A model generated the notes under the pieces. It was not told the origin of the DNA, searched no databases, and was given only the letters and a program-made list of their open reading frames with translations. A stretch of DNA of 64,000 nucleotides from Natrarchaeobaculum aegyptiacum (GTDB lineage: Archaea; Halobacteriota; Halobacteria; Halobacteriales; Natrialbaceae): positions 1,984,001 through 2,048,000 of the forward strand of contig NZ_CP019893.1 in the NCBI RefSeq assembly GCF_002156705.1. Direction: 5' to 3'. This document shows positions 42,010-50,562 of this stretch, in pieces. How positions within the stretch are numbered: position 1 is the first letter of the stretch; each line of letters opens with the position of its first letter. Position numbers and translations under genes: made by a program.

Positions 42010-42381
42010 TCAGTATCCGTCAGCGCCGGTCGAACCCATACCGTTGTCCCTCTCGAGTGCATCGCGCTCTCGGTCGACCGACGACTGGAGGTCCGAGACG
42101 TCGACGCCTTTCTCGAGTTCGTCCGGGTGGATCGCCTGCTCGAGCGTTCCGACGTCGGTCACGGCCTCGAGGCCGCGTTCGTCGACGGCGGTCTGGATCG
42201 ACTGGGCGTCGATGGCAGCGGTGAGTGAGTCCTCGTCGGCAGCCGTCGCGGACCGTACCGCGCGTTTGACGATGACGTAGCCGACCAGGGCTGCGCCACC
42301 CGTGGCGACCGCACCGGGGACGCCGTAGCGTTTGAACCCGAACGTCGCCGCCTTCTTGCCGATGGTGTAGGCACCGATCAT
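42010..42381 (-). CDS. Small protein with one membrane helix, unknown
   Basis: 123 aa from MIGAYTIGKKAATFGFKRYG; one hydrophobic segment (~20-40), then a charged helical region with repeated 'D..S..' motifs (SLTAAIDAQSIQTAVDERGL). A longer frame from 42435 is less likely. No family recognised. Confidence 0.6.
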   Translation of the reverse strand: MIGAYTIGKKAATFGFKRYGVPGAVATGGAALVGYVIVKRAVRSATAADEDSLTAAIDAQSIQTAVDERGLEAVTDVGTLEQAIHPDELEKGVDVSDLQSSVDRERDALERDNGMGSTGADGY

Positions 42382-42518
42382 GTCGGGCGGGAGGTGCGGT
42401 TCCCGGATACGACTCCGGCTTTCGTACGCCGACACTCAGACGGTTTACTGTCCGTCAGTTCCGGCCCAACCGCTGCCTGGGTCGCGGTTGCGCCGGCACA
42501 TCGGTACAGGAATCCGCA

Positions 42519-43871
42519 TCAGATCACGAGCAGCACCGACGCCGCTGCGCCCCCGAGCAACAGGAGCGCGCTGTAGGTCACCACCTGCACGCGGAAATCG
42601 CGATCACTCGAGGTTCCCGCGAGCGCCGCCTTCACCACGATACTCGAGACCGTCGCCAGCAGGATGGCGATGGTCGCCTCCGTCGGCCCGAGCTGGCCAC
42701 CGCGATAGAGCACGACTGCCGAGGTGGTCGCACCGGCACTCGAGACGAAGCCGCTCGCGACCGCCGTCGCGTAGAACCCGAGGGTGCCGAACCACGCCTC
42801 CGCGAGGGAGCCGAACACGAGGACGACGAGGAAGACGCCGCCGAACGCGAGTGCGTTCTGCATCGAAAACGGGCTCTCGAGGTCGATCGGCGTCGATTCA
42901 CGCCAGTCGGCGGTCCAGGCGGCGACCCCCACCGCAAGCAGGATCACCGCCCCGAGCGGGATGACCGCCTCGATGAGCACGTCGCTCCCGCTTCCGATCG
43001 TGAAACCGACGGCGATCGCGAGGTTTCGGGTTGCCATCGCCGCGTTGGCCAGCAGAATCGCCGCGACGGCGTAGGAGGCGGCTTCGGGCCGCTGACTCAC
43101 GTGGTCGAGCATCGTCCCGACGACTGCCGTCGAGGATGCGAGGCCGCCGAAAAAGCCCGTCACCGCGATCCCGCGGCCACCGTAGGTGGAGACGATCGCG
43201 TAGTTGACGATGCCGATCCCCGCGACAGCGACGACCATCAGCCAGATGATCTGGGGCTCGAGCGGCAGGAGGAGTCCGGCGACCTCGACGTCGTACTCCG
43301 GCGGCAACAGCGGGTAGATCACGAACGCGAGGATGGCGAACTCCGTCGTCGCGCGCATCTCCTCGCGAGAGAGCCCCCACGCGAACTCGTGGAGTTCGCG
43401 TTTCAACACGAGCAGCAACGACGAGAGGACGGCGACGGTGACGCCCTCGAGGATGAATCCGGCGGCGACCAGCACGCCGACGCCGTAGGCGACCAGCATC
43501 GAGACCGACGTCGTCAGCGAGAGCCCCGCGTCTTCGCCCCCGAGAAGCCCCTGGACGGCCAGTACGCTGCCCTGGACGATGACGAGGATGCCACCGAGGA
43601 CGAGCAATGCGACGCCGAGGGTCGTCTCGAGCGCCAGCAGGGTGAACACCGCTGCGAGCAGACTGATCAGCGAGAACGTCCGGATGCCAGCCGGCTTCTG
43701 TGACCACTCCCGCTCGAGGCCGAGAAACATCCCCAGTGCAGCGGCGAGCGCCAGTCGGACCACCGTCTCGTCGAGCGGTGCGTCGGCCAGCTGAAGCTGG
43801 AGGCGCACCTGCGAGTGGAGTTGCGCGTACACTCGCAGGTGCACGTCCAGGTGCGACGGATCGTCGATCAC
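42519..43871 (-). CDS. MgtC/SapB family membrane protein with DUF4010
   Basis: 450 aa. The N-terminal ~150 residues match MgtC (RLALAAALGMFLGLEREWSQ, KPAGIRTFSLISLLAAVFTL, the glutamate and arginine of LGLEREW being typical). The remainder matches DUF4010: AFVIYPLLPPEYDVEVAGLL, VSTYGGRGIAVTGFFGGLAS and ASGFVSSAGATTSAVVLYRG. About twelve helices. The family is linked to magnesium or ion homeostasis in bacteria but not proved to transport. The N-terminal ~30 residues are histidine- and glutamine-rich (HLDVHLRVYAQLHSQVRLQL). Confidence 0.88.
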   Translation of the reverse strand: MIDDPSHLDVHLRVYAQLHSQVRLQLQLADAPLDETVVRLALAAALGMFLGLEREWSQKPAGIRTFSLISLLAAVFTLLALETTLGVALLVLGGILVIVQGSVLAVQGLLGGEDAGLSLTTSVSMLVAYGVGVLVAAGFILEGVTVAVLSSLLLVLKRELHEFAWGLSREEMRATTEFAILAFVIYPLLPPEYDVEVAGLLLPLEPQIIWLMVVAVAGIGIVNYAIVSTYGGRGIAVTGFFGGLASSTAVVGTMLDHVSQRPEAASYAVAAILLANAAMATRNLAIAVGFTIGSGSDVLIEAVIPLGAVILLAVGVAAWTADWRESTPIDLESPFSMQNALAFGGVFLVVLVFGSLAEAWFGTLGFYATAVASGFVSSAGATTSAVVLYRGGQLGPTEATIAILLATVSSIVVKAALAGTSSDRDFRVQVVTYSALLLLGGAAASVLLVI

Positions 43872-44072
43872 TCACGGCCGTACCCCGCGGGCGAATATAA
43901 GCAGCGTGCCGAGTCGAAACTGGTGCGAACGCGTGGTCACACTTCCGGACCTGCGGTCACCCGGTGACTGTCCACAGCCGACGACCGCGTTCTCGTCCGG
44001 ACGTTCGGGTCACTCACTACCGTCGATCGATGGCCGGCCGGGCCGGCCGGACGACCTGTTCGTGCCGATCGA
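43872..44072. other. Intergenic region, mostly featureless
   Basis: 200 bp between two genes on the minus strand. It should contain the promoter of the MgtC/DUF4010 gene near 43890-43910, where GAATATAAG occurs. No gene or repeat seen. Confidence 0.4.
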
Positions 44073-44522
44073 TCAGGACCCCCAGAAGTTCTCTCGACTG
44101 CCCAGTTCTGGTGGTCGGGTCGGCCCGTCAGACGCGTCCGTCTCACTCTCACCCGCGTCGTCATCAGCGTCGCCCTCGTCGTCTTCCTCGAGCGGGAGGG
44201 TCTCGATCTCCTCGGCCCGAGCGTGGTTGCTGTGAACGCGCGTGATCTCGACGCGGGCGCGAGCTTCGGGGATGACGCCGTCGACCATCACGATGAACCC
44301 GTCTTCGGTTCGACCGACGCCAGCGCCGCTCTCGTGCATGTCGACGACGTCGATGACGACTTCCTCACCCGCCTTGACTGGCTGGGTCTTGAGATCCTGG
44401 ATCGGCTGGTTGTAGTGATTGCACCACTCTTTTCCGCCACGGTCGCCGTAGTGTTGACACCCCATTCCGGCGATCCGCTCGGAAAAACTCGGACAGTCGT
44501 CGGCGAGTGGACAGTCTGCCAT
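44073..44522 (-). CDS. TRAM domain protein with N-terminal Cys/His motifs
   Basis: 149 aa. The TRAM RNA-binding fold (~45-105) is seen in KAGEEVVIDVVDMHESGAGV, GRTEDGFIVMVDGVIPEARA and RARVEITRVHSNHARAEEI. The N-terminal 40 residues hold CPLADDCPSF, CQHYGDRGGKEWCNHY: four cysteines and two histidines that could bind zinc or an iron-sulfur cluster. The C-terminal tail is acidic and disordered. TRAM proteins bind RNA, for example in tRNA modification enzymes. Start chosen at MADCPL. Confidence 0.85.
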   Translation of the reverse strand: MADCPLADDCPSFSERIAGMGCQHYGDRGGKEWCNHYNQPIQDLKTQPVKAGEEVVIDVVDMHESGAGVGRTEDGFIVMVDGVIPEARARVEITRVHSNHARAEEIETLPLEEDDEGDADDDAGESETDASDGPTRPPELGSRENFWGS

Positions 44523-44728
44523 AACCCGCACTAGCGGCGGCGTCGTTAAACCGTTTCCGTCTCACCGTCGCGCACCGCTATTGCCGCAAACGCTGGTAGC
44601 GGCCGCCGGGAGCCAGACGACCACCGGTAACCGATCGCGTTTCCTCTCCCACACGTGTTAAATGAACGTCACCAACCGGAAGCGGCGTTTCGAAAAGGTT
44701 TACGGGTGTGAGGGTGCAGTGACAAACG

Positions 44729-45520
44729 ATGAAGATCCTCGTTACGGTCAAAGAGGTCGCGACCGTCGAAGACGAGTTCGAGATCGACGGTACTGAAATC
44801 GCCAGTCAGTACCTGAGCGCCGATCTCAACGAGTGGGACGACTACGCCGTCGAAGAGGCCGTCCAGCTCCAGGAAGCTGGCATCGCCGACGAAGTCGTGA
44901 CGGTCACGATCGGTCCGGAAGACGCCGAACAGACAATCCGCCAGGCACTTGCGAAGGGTGCCGACCGCGCCATCCGCGTCTGGGACGACGCCCTCGAGGG
45001 CGTCGACCTCCTCGACGTCGGCGCGAAAACCGACATTCTCCAGTCGGTCATCGAAGACGAGGACCCCGACCTCGTCCTGACCGGCGTCCAGTCCGGTGAC
45101 GACAGCTGGGGCGCAACCGGTGTCGCCCTCGCGAACGAACTCGACTTCGAGTGGGCCGCCGTCGTCAACCACCTCGAGCACGACCTCGAGGACGGCGTCG
45201 CCTCCGTCCGCCGCGAACTCGAGGGCGGGATCGAAGAACTCACCGACGTCGAACTGCCTGCGGTGCTGACGATCCAGACCGGGATCAACGAGCCCCGCTA
45301 CGCCAGCCTGCGCGGGATTCGACAGGCCCAGCGCAAGCCACTCGACGTCCAGAGCCTCGGCGACCTCGGTGTCGACGAGAGCGCCGTCGAGGGTGCGGTC
45401 ACCCTGACCGACATGTACGAACCAGAAAGCGAGAGCGACGTTACCGTCTGGGAGGGCGGTGCCGACGAGACCGCCGGCGAGTTAGCTGACCTGCTCCGCG
45501 ACAAGGGGGTGGTCGCATGA
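44729..45520 (+). CDS. etfB: Electron transfer flavoprotein beta subunit
   Basis: 263 aa. MKILVTVKEVATVEDEFEID is the standard opening; KGADRAIRVWDDALEGVDLL and TGVQSGDDSWGATGVALANE form the AMP/FAD-associated site; IQTGINEPRYASLRGIRQAQ is the conserved beta-subunit loop. With EtfA it forms an FAD/AMP heterodimer passing electrons from acyl-CoA or other dehydrogenases to a quinone oxidoreductase. Its 3' end overlaps etfA by 4 bp (ATGA). No fixC/fixX or dehydrogenase gene is adjacent. Confidence 0.97.
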   Translation: MKILVTVKEVATVEDEFEIDGTEIASQYLSADLNEWDDYAVEEAVQLQEAGIADEVVTVTIGPEDAEQTIRQALAKGADRAIRVWDDALEGVDLLDVGAKTDILQSVIEDEDPDLVLTGVQSGDDSWGATGVALANELDFEWAAVVNHLEHDLEDGVASVRRELEGGIEELTDVELPAVLTIQTGINEPRYASLRGIRQAQRKPLDVQSLGDLGVDESAVEGAVTLTDMYEPESESDVTVWEGGADETAGELADLLRDKGVVA

Positions 45521-46470
45521 GCGACGTTCTCGCGATCACGGACCACCGTCAGGGCGAACTGCGCGACGTCAGCTACGAGATCGTCTCCGCCGGCCGCGAC
45601 CTCGCCGACCAGACCGGCGGCGACCTCCACCTCGCGGTGATCAACGGCGACGTCGACGCTTTCGCCGCCGACGTCAACCGCGACGGCGTCGACGCCATCC
45701 ACACCGTCGACGAGGGTGAGGAGTTCGACCACGGCGTCTACGCACAGGCAACCGCCCAGCTCTACGACGAGCTCGCGCCGCAGTACGTTCTCACGCCGAA
45801 CAGCGTCAACGGCCTCGACTACGCTCCCGCGGTAGCGGCGGACCTCGACCTGCCGATCGTCACCGACGCCGTCGGCCTCAGCGCAGACGGCGACGCGCTG
45901 ACGGTCACCCGCGAGATGTTCGGCGGCAAGGTCGAGACGACGACCGACCTCGAGGGGCAGGCGATCGTGACGATCCGCGAGGCCGAGTGGGCGGTCGCGG
46001 AGGGTGACGGCGACGCGCCGATCGAGGCGTTCGACGCCGACATCGACGAAGGTGCCCTCGGGGCGACGATCACCGGCTTCGAGGAGGTCGGCGGGGGCGA
46101 CGTCGACATCAGCGAGGCGGACGTGCTCGTCTCCGTTGGCCGTGGGATCGAAGAGGAAGACAACCTGCCGATCATCGAGGAACTGGCCGAGGCGCTCGAT
46201 GCGACGGTCTCCTCGTCGCGCCCGATCGTCGACAACGGCTGGCTGCCGAAGAACCGGCAGGTCGGCCAGTCCGGGAAGGTCGTCACGCCGGACGTCTACA
46301 TCGCGATCGGTATCTCCGGTGCCGTCCAGCACGTCGCCGGGATGAAAGGCTCCGACACGATCGTGGCGATCAACACGGACCCCAACGCGCCGATCATGGA
46401 CATCGCCGACTACGCGATCCACGACGACCTCTTCGACGTGGTGCCGGCGCTGACCGAAGAGTTCCAGTAA
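45517..46470 (+). CDS. etfA: Electron transfer flavoprotein alpha subunit
   Basis: 317 aa. The C-terminal FAD domain is unmistakable: SSRPIVDNGWLPKNRQVGQS, GISGAVQHVAGMKGSDTIVA and INTDPNAPIMDIADYAIHDD. The N-terminal domain is of the ETF alpha/beta type. It is coupled to etfB by a 4-bp overlap. The last 36 coding bases and the following 121 bp are duplicated 184 bp downstream. Confidence 0.97.
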   Translation: MSDVLAITDHRQGELRDVSYEIVSAGRDLADQTGGDLHLAVINGDVDAFAADVNRDGVDAIHTVDEGEEFDHGVYAQATAQLYDELAPQYVLTPNSVNGLDYAPAVAADLDLPIVTDAVGLSADGDALTVTREMFGGKVETTTDLEGQAIVTIREAEWAVAEGDGDAPIEAFDADIDEGALGATITGFEEVGGGDVDISEADVLVSVGRGIEEEDNLPIIEELAEALDATVSSSRPIVDNGWLPKNRQVGQSGKVVTPDVYIAIGISGAVQHVAGMKGSDTIVAINTDPNAPIMDIADYAIHDDLFDVVPALTEEFQ

Positions 46471-46591
46471 CGACCGCGAACGAACGCGGTGAGTGAGCGG
46501 CATTTCTCGGGAACGAGGGCTCGGAAGAACCCCGTTCTTCCGACGTTTTTTGGTCGAGATTTTTTGCGCGAGCGGTCACGAACGGCGTGAG
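46435..46591 (+). repeat. Direct repeat, copy 1: end of etfA plus terminator
   Basis: 157 bp; it matches 46619-46775 except at 46460 (a/c) and 46505 (t/c). Confidence 0.95.
46521..46551 (+). terminator. Hairpin plus T6 terminator after etfA, copy 1
   Basis: TCGGAAGAAC pairs with GTTCTTCCGA (10 bp, CCC loop), then CG and six T. Such a complete hairpin-T structure is unusual compared with the plain T-runs common at haloarchaeal gene ends. A second T6 follows at about 46560-46565. Confidence 0.75.
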
Positions 46592-46618
46592 TGACCCGAG
46601 TGGAAAAAAGGTCGTTCT

Positions 46619-46775
46619 GACGTGGTGCCGGCGCTGACCGAAGCGTTCCAGTAACGACCGCGAACGAACGCGGTGAGTGAGCGGCATTCCTCGGGAACGA
46701 GGGCTCGGAAGAACCCCGTTCTTCCGACGTTTTTTGGTCGAGATTTTTTGCGCGAGCGGTCACGAACGGCGTGAG
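46619..46775 (+). repeat. Direct repeat, copy 2, downstream of etfA
   Basis: Second copy of 46435-46591, offset by 184 bp, leaving 27 bp between copies. It encodes the last 11 residues of EtfA and a stop but is not attached to a gene. Confidence 0.95.
46705..46735 (+). terminator. Hairpin plus T6 terminator, copy 2
   Basis: Identical to the hairpin at 46521-46551, carried inside the second repeat copy. Confidence 0.65.
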
Positions 46776-47098
46776 AGCGCGGCGCTTCGTGCCGCGCCAT
46801 CCCGAACCTCGACGCCGTGAGCGACGCGAACTCGAGTGGGACACGGTCGGGCGCGAAGCGGTCTACGTCTCCTGTTGGCTGGTGTTCGGCGTGGGAACAC
46901 GAGTTCAGGCACCCGGCCAGACCGAGACGAAGAAACTCTTATCGGGTTGTGAATTCTCTGATGGGTTGTCGGGAATAAAATTGCCGAGTTTGCCTTTGTA
47001 TGAGGCCTCTACTGAGGTTTAGTCCGGGGCAAGTCGGACAATCTGTATCGAACAATACATCAAAAACACTTATGAAGGGATGATAATATCTATTGCCC
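46776..47098. other. Intergenic region with hairpin and promoter of the transducer gene
   Basis: A GC hairpin GCGCGGC-N7-GCCGCGC lies at 46777-46797. The base composition turns AT-rich from about 46930. TGTAT-N6-ATACA at 47044-47059 and ACACTTATG near 47067 are promoter-like. No gene was recognised in this 323-bp stretch. Confidence 0.4.
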
Positions 47099-49654
47099 AT
47101 GGCTGATCTCTTTCGGAAACTCGTCCCGCGATTTATTCGGCGCAGTTACGCGCTGAAGTTCGCGATCGCGCTGGTCGTCCTCGGCGTGGCGATCGGTGGC
47201 GTCGGACTCGCCGGGACGATGCTCGTTCACGACGGTGTGCAGACGTCGGTGTCGGAGGATCACGGGACCCTCGCACTCCAACAGTCACAGGCCGTGGGGG
47301 CGTTCCACGACGACAACGTCCAGACCCTCGAGACGGTCGCCCGGAGTAGTGCCCTCGAGGCCGACTCGGAGACCGTACAGGAGTACGTTCAGACCGAGAC
47401 GAGCAACCGTGGTGGTGGCGGGGTCGGACAACTCCACTTCCACGTGCTCGAGACCGACGGCGAGGTGCTCGCGAGTTCGAAGGTCAGCCCCGGTGGCGAG
47501 TTGCAGGGCGACTGGGTTGGCGACCTCGACGAGCGAGAGGGGACGTACGTGACCGACGCCTACCGGAGCGGTGGCGTCGACGGCAGCGAACCGCGCGTCG
47601 CGTACGTGACCGACAGCGGCGACGTCCCGGACGGTCAGGTACTGGTCTACACGGTTCCGCTGTCGGACTACCCCGTCAGCAGCGCCGACGCGACCCATAC
47701 CGTCGTCGTCGACGGCAGTGGCACGGTCGCGTTCGACGAGACCTGGAGTGCCGTCCTCGAGTCCTACGACGAGGACGACGCACCGATCCGGGCGGCCGGG
47801 GAGCTGTCCACGAGTGACGCTGGCGGGATGGAAGTCGAGCAGGCTGGCGGCTTCCTCACCGACGCAGACGTAGTCGGGACGGAGTCGTACGTCGTCGGCT
47901 ACTCGACGGTCCCCGGCACTGACTGGGTGGCACTCGTCCACACCTCGACCGCTGAGGCCTACGGTTTCGCAGACGACGTCATGCTTTACGGTAGTCTCGC
48001 GACGATCGTCGCGGTCGCGCTCGTCGGCGCGGTCGGGGCCGTAATCGGCTGGAACACCTCCCGGTCGATCGATCGACTCACCAGCAAGGCCGCCCGGATG
48101 GAGGAGGGCGATCTCGACGTCGACCTCGAGTCCCCGCGGATCGACAGTATCGGCCGCCTCTACGACGGCTTCGACAGCATGCGCTGGTCGCTAAAAGACC
48201 AGATCAGGGAGGCGACGGAGGCCCGCGACGAGGCCGAAACCGCTCAGGCCGAGACCGAGCGCATCAACCGCCACCTCGAGTCGAAAGCCCAGGAGTACCG
48301 CGAAGTGATGCAGACCTGTGCGACCGGGGACCTGACGGCGCGGATGGATCCCGACAGCGACAACGAGGCGATGACCGAGATCGCCACCGAGTTCAACGAG
48401 ATGATCGCCGAACTCGAGGCGACGACGGCCGCGGTCAAGTCCTTCGCTCGCGAGGTTGCAACGGCCTCCGAGGAGGTGACGGCCTCGAACGAGGAGGTTC
48501 ACTCGGCGTCGGTGCAGGTCAGCGAATCGATTCAGGAGATTTCGGCGGGTGCGGACCGGCAGAACGACCAGATGCAGGCAGTGACTGGCGAGATGGAAGA
48601 CCTGTCGACGACGACCGAGGAGATCGCCGCCTCCTCAGATCAGGTCGCCGACATCGCCGAGCGGACGGCCAAGACGGGTCGGCAGGGTCGGCAGGCTGCC
48701 CAGGAAGCGATCGAGGGACTGGACGCGATCGAGTCCGATTCCGAGGCCGCCGTCGAGGAGATCGATCGCCTCGCGGCGGAGGTCGAACAGATCGACGACT
48801 TGCTCGAGTTCATCACCGAGGTCGCAGAGCAGACGAACATGCTGGCGCTGAACGCCAACATCGAGGCCTCGCGGTCGGGTGAGTCCAACGAGGGCTTCGC
48901 GGCGGTCGCGGGTGAGGTCAAGGAACTGGCCGCGGAGACGAAGTCCGCTGCAAACGACATCGAGCAGCGACTCGCTCGGATCCAGTCCCAGACCGACCAG
49001 ACGGCCGAGGCCGTCCAGGAAAGCAGCGAGCGGGTGACCGAACACAGCGACTCGATCGAACGCGCTGCCGAAGCGCTCGAGGAGATCGCCGGCTACGCGA
49101 CCGAGACGAACGTCGGCGTCCAGGAGATCTCTGCGGCGACCGACCAGCAGGCCGCGTCGGTCCAGGAGGTCGTCGCGATGGCCGACGAGGTGGCGACGAT
49201 CGCCGAAGAGACGAGCGCGGAGAGCGAGACGGTCGCCGCGGCGGCCGAAGAACAGACGACGGCGCTCACGGAGGTCTCCCGGAGTGCGAGCACCCTCGCG
49301 GGGCAGGCCGCCCAGCTCTCGGAGTCGCTCGAGCACTTCGAGACGGACCCCGACGCGGGTGCGGAGGTCGACCTCGCGTCGGCGGCCGCTGGTTCGATGT
49401 CCGAGGAGGACGACGAACCGATCGCGCTGCCTGATCCGAGCGGACTCGGCGTCCGTATCGGCGGCGGTGACGGCGGCGACGGTGCCGAGGTCGACGTCGA
49501 CGACGGGATAGGGAGCGACGATGGGATGGATTCGGTGACCGACGATGCGGACGGTTCGGGAGCCGACGGCACAGATTCGGACGACGCGGATGACACGGAC
49601 GCCGCTGACGAGCCAACGATGTTCCAGTTTGACGAGGGAGCCGACGACCGATAG
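47099..49654 (+). CDS. Membrane-bound methyl-accepting transducer
   Basis: 851 aa. Basic N-terminus, helix 1 (~20-45), an extracellular sensor of about 250 residues with Cache-like elements (LHFHVLETDGEVLASSKVSP, DAYRSGGVDGSEPRVAYVTD), helix 2 (~295-318), HAMP (SRSIDRLTSKAARMEEGDL), a second HAMP-like helix, and a methyl-accepting domain with the hairpin TNMLALNANIEASRSGESNE. The ligand is unknown. A long acidic tail ends PTMFQFDEGADDR. Haloarchaeal transducers feed CheA; none is in the window. Confidence 0.93.
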   Translation: MADLFRKLVPRFIRRSYALKFAIALVVLGVAIGGVGLAGTMLVHDGVQTSVSEDHGTLALQQSQAVGAFHDDNVQTLETVARSSALEADSETVQEYVQTETSNRGGGGVGQLHFHVLETDGEVLASSKVSPGGELQGDWVGDLDEREGTYVTDAYRSGGVDGSEPRVAYVTDSGDVPDGQVLVYTVPLSDYPVSSADATHTVVVDGSGTVAFDETWSAVLESYDEDDAPIRAAGELSTSDAGGMEVEQAGGFLTDADVVGTESYVVGYSTVPGTDWVALVHTSTAEAYGFADDVMLYGSLATIVAVALVGAVGAVIGWNTSRSIDRLTSKAARMEEGDLDVDLESPRIDSIGRLYDGFDSMRWSLKDQIREATEARDEAETAQAETERINRHLESKAQEYREVMQTCATGDLTARMDPDSDNEAMTEIATEFNEMIAELEATTAAVKSFAREVATASEEVTASNEEVHSASVQVSESIQEISAGADRQNDQMQAVTGEMEDLSTTTEEIAASSDQVADIAERTAKTGRQGRQAAQEAIEGLDAIESDSEAAVEEIDRLAAEVEQIDDLLEFITEVAEQTNMLALNANIEASRSGESNEGFAAVAGEVKELAAETKSAANDIEQRLARIQSQTDQTAEAVQESSERVTEHSDSIERAAEALEEIAGYATETNVGVQEISAATDQQAASVQEVVAMADEVATIAEETSAESETVAAAAEEQTTALTEVSRSASTLAGQAAQLSESLEHFETDPDAGAEVDLASAAAGSMSEEDDEPIALPDPSGLGVRIGGGDGGDGAEVDVDDGIGSDDGMDSVTDDADGSGADGTDSDDADDTDAADEPTMFQFDEGADDR

Positions 49655-49701
49655 GGCACCGAACCGTCACCTACTTTTTTACCCTCTCCTAAAGCCCGGT
49701 A

Positions 49702-50544
49702 ATGGAACTTCTGGAGCGCCGTCGGGCGCTGATCGAGGATCGACTCGTCGACGTCGTCGACGGGATCGAACCCGGGACGCTCAGGTCGGAAGTTCGCCAC
49801 GCGACGCTGTCGGGGGGAAAGCGGGTCAGGCCGATGGTGACGGTTCTCTCGTGTGAGACCGTCGGCGGGGGTGCCGAGGACGCCGTCGACTTCGGTGTCG
49901 GCATCGAGCTCGTCCACACCGCGTCACTCGTCGTCGACGACATCATCGACCGCTCGGCGCTCCGCCGTGGCACCCAGAGCGCCTGGGCCGAGTTCGGCTA
50001 CGGGCCGGCGATCGTGACGAGTGACGGCCTGCTGGGTGAGGCGTTCGCCCTCTTCTCGGCGGATCCGGACGCTACCCGTGTCGTCGCCGAGGCGATGGTC
50101 GAACTCGGAATCGGCGAGGCCACCGAACTCTCTGCGACTCCGACCAACGAAGACGAGTACATGACTCTCGCCCGGCGAAAGACGGGCGCACTCTTCCGGG
50201 CGGCGGCCGAACTCGGCGCGATTGCCGCCGACTCCGACGGCGTCACCGTCGAGGCCCTCGGTGAGTACGCAGAACGGGTCGGCATCGCCTTCCAGATCAG
50301 AGACGACGTCCTCGACGCCGTCGCCGACGCCGACGACCTCGGAAAACCGACCGGCCACGACGCCGCCCTAGAACGCCCGTCACTCGTTCAGGTGACCGAA
50401 CTCACCCCCGAGGAGGCCAACGCCCGCGCCCGGGCGGAAGCCGACCGGGCCATCGACGCCCTCGAGCGGGTCGAGGTGGCCGATCCGGAGGCAGAAGCCT
50501 ACCTGCTCGAGCTGGCGGAGTTCGTGGTCGAGCGCGATCGCTGA
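49702..50544 (+). CDS. Polyprenyl synthetase (GGPP/FPP synthase type)
   Basis: 280 aa. The aspartate-rich motifs are LVVDDIIDRSALRRG (first) and IRDDVLDAVADADDLGKPTG (second); GKRVRPM opens the fold and RRKTGALFRAAAELGAIAAD lies between. Short-chain trans-prenyl synthase; in haloarchaea such enzymes supply C20/C25 isoprenoids for ether lipids or carotenoids. At 280 aa it is shorter than the usual IdsA (about 345 aa), so it may be a second, specialised prenyl synthase. It follows the transducer by 47 bp with a T-rich terminator between. Confidence 0.9.
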   Translation: MELLERRRALIEDRLVDVVDGIEPGTLRSEVRHATLSGGKRVRPMVTVLSCETVGGGAEDAVDFGVGIELVHTASLVVDDIIDRSALRRGTQSAWAEFGYGPAIVTSDGLLGEAFALFSADPDATRVVAEAMVELGIGEATELSATPTNEDEYMTLARRKTGALFRAAAELGAIAADSDGVTVEALGEYAERVGIAFQIRDDVLDAVADADDLGKPTGHDAALERPSLVQVTELTPEEANARARAEADRAIDALERVEVADPEAEAYLLELAEFVVERDR

Positions 50545-50562
50545 GCGGTCGCTGTGTCTATT

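Noticed and set aside
46394-46844. Several small overlapping frames downstream of etfA, including two that repeat the same peptide
   Set aside because: They arise from the 157-bp duplication and contain the terminator hairpin; no start or promoter supports translation.
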